Part shown: positions 27,187-35,105 of the stretch, piece after piece
Layout: each line of letters opens with the position of its first letter
Position numbering within the stretch: the stretch's first letter is position 1
Source: Cellulophaga fucicola
GTDB lineage: Bacteria > Bacteroidota > Bacteroidia > Flavobacteriales > Flavobacteriaceae
NCBI RefSeq assembly: GCF_900119145.1
Contig: NZ_FPIY01000005.1
Location: 124,001-188,000 of the forward strand
Direction of reading: 5' to 3'
Length of the DNA stretch: 64,000 nt
Made by a program: the position numbers and the translations under genes
Notes under the pieces: model-generated
What the model was told of the DNA's origin: nothing
The model's input: the letters and a program-made list of their open reading frames with translations, nothing else
The model's database searches: none

Positions 27187-30100
27187 TTACATTGGTTTTA
27201 TCATACTTTCAATAAATTCAATTTCTTCACTTGTTAAGTTGTATTTTTCATACAACTGGTTGTCTATGTTTACAATAGATTGATTCCAATCTATATCTGA
27301 TTTTTTTGTAAAATCTTGTAATGGAACGAACCTGTATGTCTTTGCGGTAGCGTGTTGACTTGCTTTGAGAAGGCTATGCATAAATCTCAAAAAGCGAGTC
27401 GATAAATATTTGCTTACATATGTTGCGGTATTTTTATCTAATTCTAATTCAGCACCAATCACAATATAAGATTCAGTACAAATTGTCCCTGGTGTTCCTA
27501 TAAATGAATTTAGGTTATCATCATTAAGTTCTGTTCCAATGTTATTAGCATAAGGCGCAAAAATTTTGAACCTATTAATTAAGTTCATATTATTTTTAAT
27601 TAAATCAGACTCAACATATCCAGTTTTTTTACCTCTACCATAGCACAATAATGGTTTTTTTAAACCGTCCTTTGATAAATTAAATTTTGAGTTTTTTATG
27701 AATGCACTATCAAGACCAAAAGGCTTTCTTGATGAAATGTAAGTATCAAAAGGCTTAAACTTAGTGCTACCTAAGACTTTATCTAAAATTTCAACAGAAG
27801 TAAAATGTCTTACAAAAATATCTGTTTTGTTGGTCTTTAAATTACGCAATACGGAAATTGAATCTTTATTACGTTCGTGAGTTACAACTTTAGTTAAACT
27901 CTCCTGATTATTATGACTTTCATCCCATAAAAAATAACAAACACCTCCACGAATATTGGTTTTGGGAAATACTTGTTCTGGGTTTAAGAAGTCGTGTAAA
28001 ACAGCAATATTTTTATCATTTAGCATATTATCTCTAAACTCATCCAAACCTTTACCACCAGAATACCATCGAGAAGGCATAATCATAGAGATATAATTTG
28101 GTTGAATTTTTTTAGCGATTTCAACAAACTGATTGTAAATTGGTTTTGCACTTGCCTGTGCACCACCATCCATTTCCATATAAGGTGGATTTCCTACTAT
28201 AGCATTAAACTTCATATCGTTATTGTTATTAGCCTTCCAATAGGATTGCCCTTTTTTAATTTTTACTATAAACTTGTTTGGTCTATTAGTTATCTGATGC
28301 ACTAAATCTTCAAAATAATGCGTATTTATACTTGCCTCTCTAAAACCTAATAGCGTACGTTTAGTAATACTTTTTGCCATTGGTGTTTTACATAACACAA
28401 AAATATTTTTATCAATTACTTTATCCCAACACGTTTGTTGTTCTTTAACTGTTAGCTGGTTAAACTCTATATTGGGATACTCATTGGCAATTACATTTCT
28501 ATATATACTGTATGCAACAAAAAGAGGATACAAACCTGATTTAGAATTAATTTCAAGAATGTTAGTATTTACATCAAAAGCATCTTTTGTTACTTTACCT
28601 TGAGTTACAAAGCGAGGTTGTGAAATATTATTTTCAAATTTATCATCGTAAAAAACAAAGCCACCTAAGCAGTCTCCCATATGCATATTAACAACACGCC
28701 AAGGTGTTAATACCGTTTCTTTATCAGGGTTTTTAAATTTGCTGAAAATAGCCGTAATACGTTCAATTCGTTCCTCTATAGTTAAATTGTCGGTTGCTCT
28801 TGCTAATGCTCTAATACGTTTACCAGCTGCTCTAAATACATCTGGCTCATAGTATTTCTTAAACTTTTTAAAGGTAGCTTTGGTTACACCTTTTGGCATA
28901 AACTCTTTCCAAGATTGGTTATCAACTAAGTCCGCAAAATTGTCGATGGTTAATTCTTTTTCTTCATTCTTAATATCTGCACCATAAATTAATAATGGCA
29001 TACGTATAGAAATACCTCTAAGAATAGAAACCGCTGTGTCTCTATTTTTCTTTTTTTCTTTACGTGCGTCTAAAAGTTTTTTATCATCTTCTGTTAGTTC
29101 AGTTTTTTTCTTCTTTTTAGCAGCTTCTAATTTTTCGTATTCCTCATCAGTAAAACCTTGTTTGTTAACATCTATTTCATTTGTCTTAGGCATTGCCTTA
29201 GTGCTACCGATTATTTTTTTTAAACCATTAAATTCTTCTAAGTCTAATTCCTCCAACTGCATTAGCTGGTCATTATTGTATAAATTTGAATCTTCAAAAC
29301 CGTTATTTACGACACGCTCTATATACACTTTTTTGAGTTGTGCCAACATTGAGTTGACGTTGTACTCTATCATTTGAGTGCCTTCAGCAGAAATAATAGG
29401 ACAAAAGTTGAGGAACTCACCCATTATTTTACGGTCTTTGTCTGTTGTTTTACCTGCCTTGGCAGACATTTTAGCGGCCTCAGCAATAACTTTAAGTGTT
29501 CTATCTGGTGCAAAGTCGAATACAAAACATTCTTCCTTAACCTTACCATTTATGGTTGCAGGTGTTTGTACTCTAAAAATAGTTTGCATATAACTTGAAG
29601 CAGACGTATTGTGAGAACCTGATAACATAAATACAGCTGTCCACGCTTTTACAGAAACACCGGTTGTAAGACGACCACAGGATAATGTTATTGTATACGT
29701 TTCTTGTGGTTTATCGGTTATAGCATTTTCTACTTTTTTAAGTGCCTCCTCGTTAGCTTCTTCCTCATCTCCATCTCCTGCAACATTGACAATATTAAAG
29801 TGACTAAAAACTGGGTGCGATTTTAATAAGGCGCTTAATGCACGAGCTTCTTTAACACCAGGAACCATCCATAAAGAATGTCTAAAATTATCTCTATATT
29901 CCTCTTTAGCGAATGGATAGTTACTTTCAGAATCACCTTTACAAATAAGATTTAGAAATTTCTCTACATCCTTTTTATGTATAAAGTTGTAAGTTTCATC
30001 AACTCTAAAAAACTCTTTAAAATTAAAAGCAACATCTTCATCAACAAAATCATTAATAAGTTTCCCTAAATCATAAGTAAAAATATTCATCTTAGGTAAA

Positions 30101-31170
30101 GATGCATAAGGGTTAGGGTCACCAAAATGTATTTCGTCCCATTCGGCTTTTGCCTTTTGCTCCATTACATAATCCCAAGTGTAGATTTCTTCTTCCTTAT
30201 AATCATCAATTAAATTAAATGGTGTCCCTGATAAGTGAAGAATTTTAGGATTATTGTTTCTAAGCCCATTTAAAACATTTCTACCAAGGTCTGTTTGTGT
30301 TCCCTCGTGTGCTTCATCTACGATAATAAAATCCCAAGCTGCATTAAAAATCTCATCATTCTTATCAAAATTACCACCTACTAATTCAGAGCCTCTTAAA
30401 TCTTGTATAGAAGCAAAATAGATATAATGAATATCTTCTTTATTACTTCGGTTTTCTAATACAAGAAATTCACCCCCTTTATTTTTAGAGCCGTAATGAT
30501 AATACTCTTTATCATAAAATATTTTACTAAAATCCTCAAACCACCCAGAATCAACTACAGGTCTGTGCGTTAGTATTAAAGTTCTTTTAAAATCGTGTTC
30601 TCTAATTACTTGAAGAGCAGAAAGTGTTTTCCCAAAACGCATTTTAGCAAACCATAGCATTTCATTACTCTTTTTGAATTGCCTTTTAGTTTTTGCAATA
30701 GCATCTTGCTGTTCAGGTCTAAAAATTATTGGACTTTTATTAGTAGATATTTCACTCGGATTTAAAGAAGATTTACCTTCCTTAACTGCTTTTATTGCTG
30801 TTTTTACTGTTTCTAAATCGGTAATTACCCATTCATTAGCTTTATTCTCAATATCAAATACTTTCTTTTTTATGCCTGAACGAAAAAGTACATTTCTAAC
30901 TTCATAGTCGTTAAATGATTTAATAGTACCCTTATCGTTATATACTGCTAATTCTGTATGAAGCAAATCATAGGCAATACCAGCAGTTTGAGTGTAACTA
31001 TTTATTCTATTTTTCGCAGCTTTATTTAAAGCTTTACTGTTAGGTGCAAGTCCCCAAATATCAAAATCATCTGAGGTTGCTTCACCAACTTTTAGACAAT
31101 CTAAATGTGTAATATCATTAATGCGAAACACATAGATTAATTTGAGTTTTAATGCTGAAGTAAATTTCAT
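27187..31170 (-). CDS. GIY-YIG-like / SF2 helicase / Eco57I-type DNA methylase fusion
   Basis: 1327 aa protein. The N-terminus (LKLIYVFRI to CLKVGEAT, 9-32) resembles the start of GIY-YIG/T5orf172 nucleases; this is a weak match. An SF2 helicase follows, with AKMRFGKT (175-182), VDEAH (284-288) and LHLSGTPF (311-318), then the second RecA half with TLSCGRLTTGVSVK. The C-terminal third is an N6-adenine methylase: motif I ILEINSKSGLYPL (871-883) and motif IV NPPY (994-997), then MPSRWYSGGKGLDEF as in Eco57I-type enzymes. It is spaced 5 bp from both neighbours, so it is translated with the small MTase-like gene before it. A type I/III- or BREX-like restriction or exclusion role is likely but not shown. 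Confidence 0.8.
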   Translation of the reverse strand: MKFTSALKLKLIYVFRINDITHLDCLKVGEATSDDFDIWGLAPNSKALNKAAKNRINSYTQTAGIAYDLLHTELAVYNDKGTIKSFNDYEVRNVLFRSGIKKKVFDIENKANEWVITDLETVKTAIKAVKEGKSSLNPSEISTNKSPIIFRPEQQDAIAKTKRQFKKSNEMLWFAKMRFGKTLSALQVIREHDFKRTLILTHRPVVDSGWFEDFSKIFYDKEYYHYGSKNKGGEFLVLENRSNKEDIHYIYFASIQDLRGSELVGGNFDKNDEIFNAAWDFIIVDEAHEGTQTDLGRNVLNGLRNNNPKILHLSGTPFNLIDDYKEEEIYTWDYVMEQKAKAEWDEIHFGDPNPYASLPKMNIFTYDLGKLINDFVDEDVAFNFKEFFRVDETYNFIHKKDVEKFLNLICKGDSESNYPFAKEEYRDNFRHSLWMVPGVKEARALSALLKSHPVFSHFNIVNVAGDGDEEEANEEALKKVENAITDKPQETYTITLSCGRLTTGVSVKAWTAVFMLSGSHNTSASSYMQTIFRVQTPATINGKVKEECFVFDFAPDRTLKVIAEAAKMSAKAGKTTDKDRKIMGEFLNFCPIISAEGTQMIEYNVNSMLAQLKKVYIERVVNNGFEDSNLYNNDQLMQLEELDLEEFNGLKKIIGSTKAMPKTNEIDVNKQGFTDEEYEKLEAAKKKKKTELTEDDKKLLDARKEKKKNRDTAVSILRGISIRMPLLIYGADIKNEEKELTIDNFADLVDNQSWKEFMPKGVTKATFKKFKKYYEPDVFRAAGKRIRALARATDNLTIEERIERITAIFSKFKNPDKETVLTPWRVVNMHMGDCLGGFVFYDDKFENNISQPRFVTQGKVTKDAFDVNTNILEINSKSGLYPLFVAYSIYRNVIANEYPNIEFNQLTVKEQQTCWDKVIDKNIFVLCKTPMAKSITKRTLLGFREASINTHYFEDLVHQITNRPNKFIVKIKKGQSYWKANNNNDMKFNAIVGNPPYMEMDGGAQASAKPIYNQFVEIAKKIQPNYISMIMPSRWYSGGKGLDEFRDNMLNDKNIAVLHDFLNPEQVFPKTNIRGGVCYFLWDESHNNQESLTKVVTHERNKDSISVLRNLKTNKTDIFVRHFTSVEILDKVLGSTKFKPFDTYISSRKPFGLDSAFIKNSKFNLSKDGLKKPLLCYGRGKKTGYVESDLIKNNMNLINRFKIFAPYANNIGTELNDDNLNSFIGTPGTICTESYIVIGAELELDKNTATYVSKYLSTRFLRFMHSLLKASQHATAKTYRFVPLQDFTKKSDIDWNQSIVNIDNQLYEKYNLTSEEIEFIESMIKPM

Positions 31171-31175
31171 TAATC

Positions 31176-32183
31176 TTAATTATTTAATAGGTCTATAAAT
31201 CTAATCTTCTTGCCTTTTCGTCCTGTTGCTTTATCTTTTTTTGACCAGTCTTTTACTAAACAATATATTCCATTGTGCTTTCTGATATTATCCTTTTCGC
31301 AACCAGAGCAAGGAAAACTTTTAACTTCTTCAATATCAAAAAACAATTCATTTGATGTATGAATAGTTTTGCAAGAATCAGGAATAACTCCTTTTATACC
31401 ATCCATTTGCCAAACATTCCAAGATATTATATATGCTATATATTTTATTGACTTCAACAATGGCTCTTTACCAAATTTCAGAGTGTAGTTTTCAATAAAC
31501 GTAAATAACATTGCTTCTCTTGCTAACAACAAACTATCTCCTTGCCATTCATAAGCATAAGTTGACATAAATGCTGTTTGTGCCGCCTTTAACCATTCAC
31601 CAGATGTATTTACATTCTCATTAATTACTCTAAGTTTGCGGTCTAATATTCCTATTCTTTCATTTACAGGGATAAAGGCTCCTGTAGTTGTATCATAGCG
31701 ACTTGTTATATAAGGTGCTTCACCACAAGCCATTTCAAGACGTTTATTTCGTACATAATCTTTCCACGTTTTATTTTTCGGAAATGTTACTTTTCGTGGA
31801 TTCACATCCCAAACCCAACTACCATCATCAAGCTCTATTTCTTTATTAAAAACGTTTTGTTTCTCGAACCAAGAATTATCAATAAGATTATTTTGCGCAT
31901 TACAAATCCAAGATGGTGTAAATACTTCTGCCATATTTCTTGCTCTTGATTGTTGCAAGATTTTATCCTTTTGTACCCTTGGCATAATTACATTTCCATT
32001 ATGACCTGTAATAGATGCAGGACTAATTTCAGATTTGTAATTATACGATTGACCTAAATCGTTGTAGTTATTAGTAGCCCATAAAATATTGCGCTGAGTT
32101 GTTTGGTCTCGTAAAAGAACATCCAAAACATCAGGATATTTTTCAATGATTTCGTTTTCTAATATATCTACTTGAATATGCAC
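31176..32183 (-). CDS. Restriction-subunit-M-like protein lacking motif IV
   Basis: 335 aa protein with features of N6-adenine methylases: NMAEVFTPSWI (84-92, as in FTP-box type I and Eco57I enzymes), then LEMACGEAPYI (149-159) at the place of motif I, and a YEWQGDSLLLAREA block near 215. No NPPY or DPPY motif IV is present, so it probably cannot methylate alone. It ends with a CxxC cluster (PCSGCEKDN, with another Cys further on). It opens module A and is followed after 5 bp by the helicase-methylase fusion, which does have NPPY. It probably forms part of one complex with that protein. Confidence 0.65.
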   Translation of the reverse strand: MHIQVDILENEIIEKYPDVLDVLLRDQTTQRNILWATNNYNDLGQSYNYKSEISPASITGHNGNVIMPRVQKDKILQQSRARNMAEVFTPSWICNAQNNLIDNSWFEKQNVFNKEIELDDGSWVWDVNPRKVTFPKNKTWKDYVRNKRLEMACGEAPYITSRYDTTTGAFIPVNERIGILDRKLRVINENVNTSGEWLKAAQTAFMSTYAYEWQGDSLLLAREAMLFTFIENYTLKFGKEPLLKSIKYIAYIISWNVWQMDGIKGVIPDSCKTIHTSNELFFDIEEVKSFPCSGCEKDNIRKHNGIYCLVKDWSKKDKATGRKGKKIRFIDLLNN

Positions 32184-32448
32184 TTATATTTTTTTATGAA
32201 ACTAACAATTTTAAAAACTCTATAGTAATTATTTGGCATTTAAAATTATCAGAGTTAAGACTATTTTGGTTAATTACTTATAATATTAATTATATTTTTA
32301 AATATAGTTTTTACTTTGGATTAATACTTAGTATTTGACTATAATTTTCTTACACCTATGTTAATCTTATAACATACAAATTAATTATGAATAGGTATTA
32401 GATCTTTTTTTTATAAATATTTAGTACCACTAGAAATTCTCATTCTTA
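32184..32448. promoter_or_regulatory. AT-rich leader upstream of module A
   Basis: No gene. A short palindrome AATAC-TTA-GTATT at 32323-32335 lies about 140 bp before the first module A start and could bind a regulator. No clear TAnnTTTG box was seen. The remaining gap up to 32865 is filled by the R5 and R3 repeats and about 165 bp in which I see nothing. Confidence 0.3.
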
Positions 32449-32570
32449 CAATGTAAAGCTATTTTTTTATGTTCAATTACGGATATGTGTAATTGGGTGT
32501 CAATTATTTATAAATGGCATAAAATTGGTTATAAGTAAACTTTATTTTTACTATTTAAAGTAGAAAAGAG
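32449..32570. repeat. R5 boundary repeat, copy 2
   Basis: CAATGTAAAGCTATTTTTTT followed by TTCAATTACGGATATGTG, same orientation as 18410 and 41091 and somewhat more diverged. It lies on the module A side of the boundary between modules A and B. Confidence 0.8.
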
Positions 32571-32700
32571 GTAGCCAGTTAAACTTAACGCACATAACAA
32601 TAAAAAAATATAATAAAAAAGCTCAAAGAATCTGTTTTAAAATCTATGAGCTTATTCTTATAATATCTCAAATTAACAAAGAAATTGATTTTTAATTTTC
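32562..32700. repeat. R3 boundary repeat, copy 3
   Basis: GAGGTAGCC..TTAAACTTAACGCACATAA, then a hairpin and its downstream bases that parallel 16460-16540 (GAGCTTA..TAATA, then AA..TTGATTTTTA). It lies at the 3' end of module B, as R3 copy 1 lies at the 3' end of the nuclease-like/PLD pair. Confidence 0.65.
32619..32653 (-). terminator. Terminator in R3 copy 3
   Basis: AAGCTCA / TGAGCTT stem followed on the - strand by six T. It terminates the module B operon, about 210 bp after the AAA ATPase stop. Confidence 0.65.
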
Positions 32701-32865
32701 ACGTTTCTTTATAGGGTTGAAAAAGGCTTACTCTTTTGCAATTTTAGTGAAGCTTGGATGATGCGACTGTAAATGTGTATGGCTTTTAGCGCGGGCTTTT
32801 CATTCAATTCATACTTTTTTTAGCGATTCTGTTTTCAGTCTGTATATTTTGATAAGGTTCGTATT

Positions 32866-34461
32866 CTAAAATATATCTTCTTCCTTTTCTCTTTTTGTCA
32901 ATGTTTTAGTTTCATCTTTCTTTAAATCTTCTTTATCTATATCAGAACTTGCTGGTCTAGCTCTTGTTGATGCCCAATCTCTTAATCCGTCAATTTTATT
33001 TTTCATTGTGATTGCTAGAGGAACAATTGCTTTGGCTGATTCAATTAGATGTGATAATTTAATTGCTGGTTCTTCATTATTTTCAATATACGCCTTAAAC
33101 ATTGCTTCTTTTACAGTTTCTTCAATTTCAGCTCCATTGAAATATTTAGACTCATTAATTATTGGATTGAAGTCAGTTATATTTAATTGATTGTTTTTCT
33201 TAAGATGAATTTCAAATATATTTTTCCTTTCTTTTTTTGTTGGTAAGTCTATAAAAAAGATTTCATCAAAACGACCTTTCCTTAAAAGTTCAGGTGGAAG
33301 ATTGCTAATATTGTTGGCAGTTGCAACAACAAAAACTGGCTTCGTTTTTTCTTGCATCCAAGTTAAAATGGTTGAAAATACTCTTGAATTTGTTCCTCCA
33401 TCTTTTTCGCCACCTCCAGTACTTAATCCTTTTTCGATTTCATCTATCCACAAAACACAAGGTGCGATTGCTTCTGCTGTCATTATTGCATTTCTTATGT
33501 TGTTTTCACTACTGCCAACTTCTGATTGAAATACTTTACCTATGTCTAATTTTAATAATGGTTGATTCCATTCTGTTGCAATTGCCTTTGCTGTTAAACT
33601 TTTACCAGTTCCAGGAACACCTAAAAGCAACATTCCTTTTGGTTCTTTTAAACCGAATACTTTTGCCTTTCTTTCAAATGCTTTACTTCTTTGTTTCAGC
33701 CATATTTTTAAACTATCTAAACCACCAACGCTTGAATCTAAATTTTCTGTTGTATGATAATAATCTAGGATACCGCTTTTCTTGATTATCTGTTCTTTTT
33801 CACTTGCTATAATTCTAATTGCATCTTTACTATTTAAACCAACTTTTTCTTTTGCTAAGCGAAAAGCCAAATCAGCTTCAACATCTGTTAATCCTGCACC
33901 TGCATCAAGAATTAGGTTTTTTAAATCCTCGTTTATAGTTTCTTCTCTAATTATTACATTAAGCCGTTTTTCTAAATCATTTTTATCAGGTAAAGGCATA
34001 TTTAGAACTGTCACATATTTTTCTAATTCAATAGGTAGTTTGAAAAATGGGGATAGCAACAATAAGTGTTTGTTTAGTGCTTTAAAATATTGTGTTAGTT
34101 TTCTTAATTGAACCACAAATTTTTCATCTCGAAACTGTTTATGTGCATCTTCAATAATAAAAATCTCTTTTGATTCTCGGTTTTCATTATTACCTTTTAA
34201 TAAAAATTCAAGAAAAGAATCAGGATTTTTAGTTTCGCCATTATTAGGATGTTTCTCGACTTTATCTAATCTATTAGAATTTTCATCTTTATTGTGGATT
34301 TGTAAACCATCAACAATATCCCAAGTGCTAAATGTATATCCTTTTCTAAAAGCTGTGCTTCTAACTTTTTGAATTATGCGTCCATATTCAGGTGACGCTA
34401 AATAAATTAGTGGATAATTAGCGTCGAGCATATATTTTAAATCCTCAAATGATTTTTCCAT
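32866..34461 (-). CDS. Ycf46-like AAA+ ATPase (module B)
   Basis: 531 aa protein of the Ycf46 class of AAA+ ATPases, known from cyanobacteria and plastids and linked there with Ycf35/DUF1257. The N-terminal 200 residues form an inactive RecA-like fold (YPLIYLASPEYGRI, FIIEDAHKQF) without a P-loop. The C-terminal AAA domain has GVPGTGKS near 277-284, WIDEIEKG near 339-346, and the Arg-finger region LLRKGRFDEIFF near 395. A mixed-charge tail ends the protein. It is the last gene of the four-gene operon, 4 bp after the DUF1257-DUF2997 gene. It probably remodels a partner protein or complex; the partner is unknown. Confidence 0.8.
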   Translation of the reverse strand: MEKSFEDLKYMLDANYPLIYLASPEYGRIIQKVRSTAFRKGYTFSTWDIVDGLQIHNKDENSNRLDKVEKHPNNGETKNPDSFLEFLLKGNNENRESKEIFIIEDAHKQFRDEKFVVQLRKLTQYFKALNKHLLLLSPFFKLPIELEKYVTVLNMPLPDKNDLEKRLNVIIREETINEDLKNLILDAGAGLTDVEADLAFRLAKEKVGLNSKDAIRIIASEKEQIIKKSGILDYYHTTENLDSSVGGLDSLKIWLKQRSKAFERKAKVFGLKEPKGMLLLGVPGTGKSLTAKAIATEWNQPLLKLDIGKVFQSEVGSSENNIRNAIMTAEAIAPCVLWIDEIEKGLSTGGGEKDGGTNSRVFSTILTWMQEKTKPVFVVATANNISNLPPELLRKGRFDEIFFIDLPTKKERKNIFEIHLKKNNQLNITDFNPIINESKYFNGAEIEETVKEAMFKAYIENNEEPAIKLSHLIESAKAIVPLAITMKNKIDGLRDWASTRARPASSDIDKEDLKKDETKTLTKREKEEDIF

Positions 34462-34465
34462 TGGT

Positions 34466-35104
34466 TTAATTTTTTGCTATGATTTTATTTGAAGCACTAC
34501 AGTAAGACTTGTTTTTATATTTTACTGGTATTTCTTTTCTTTTTATTTCTATTCCTTCTCTTCTAGTATTTCCGAATGACTTTTCTATTCCTTCCATTGC
34601 TTTATCCGCTAACTCGTGAACATCATATGGAATATAGTTTGAATCTGAAATTATAGTACCATCTTTTAGAATTGAAAATTCTATTTCAGTACGTTTTTCA
34701 TCTTCATTTTCTAGCTTAGAATAACCAACCATAAAAAACTTCTCTTTCACTTCTTCATTTGGTTTAAAGTCGTAGTCTTTTTTTAAAGAAAACCCAACAC
34801 TTTCAAATTCAGTAAGAATAGTTTTTTTGGCATATTCGACATTTAAAACAAAAAAATCACTCTGCAATTTTTTAATTAATTCTTTGCCATTTTTTAAGTA
34901 ATAACTGTTATAAGTTACTGTTCCATTTTTAATTTGTATTGCATATTCTCCGTGAAGATTTGTATTTGGAATTTTAGTAACAACAACTTCATTATTACTT
35001 TTAATTTCATAATCCCAATTAAATTTTTTAACTGCTTCGATAAAAACCTCTGTTTTGAAAACTTGAGGGTTTTTTAGGAAAGTAGATGTTTCAAAACAAG
35101 ACAT
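34466..35104 (-). CDS. DUF1257 (Ycf35)-DUF2997 fusion protein (module B)
   Basis: 212 aa protein that looks like two small families joined. Residues 1-125 fit DUF1257/Ycf35: MSCFET at the start, the length, and VEYAKKTILTEFESVGFSL at the place of the family's YAYNKVLEEAKKxGF block. The end (about 138-195; TEIEFSILKDGTI, then ELADKAMEGIEKSFGN) fits DUF2997, whose short proteins read xIEFxIxxDGxVxE and CxxLTxxLExxLG. In other bacteria DUF1257, DUF2997 and a Ycf46-type ATPase occur as separate neighbours, so their presence here next to a Ycf46-like ATPase supports the assignment. It is spaced 1 bp from the PIN gene and 4 bp from the ATPase. No enzymatic motif. Confidence 0.6.
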   Translation of the reverse strand: MSCFETSTFLKNPQVFKTEVFIEAVKKFNWDYEIKSNNEVVVTKIPNTNLHGEYAIQIKNGTVTYNSYYLKNGKELIKKLQSDFFVLNVEYAKKTILTEFESVGFSLKKDYDFKPNEEVKEKFFMVGYSKLENEDEKRTEIEFSILKDGTIISDSNYIPYDVHELADKAMEGIEKSFGNTRREGIEIKRKEIPVKYKNKSYCSASNKIIAKN

Positions 35105-35105
35105 A

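Noticed and set aside
18819-32183. BREX or DISARM system
   Set aside because: No PglZ, BrxL, DrmA/B or class-specific genes; only a general helicase and methylase resemblance.
33302-34111. Several + strand frames opposite the AAA ATPase
   Set aside because: They lie wholly inside a gene with clear domains and are low-complexity Leu/Ser/Phe shadows.
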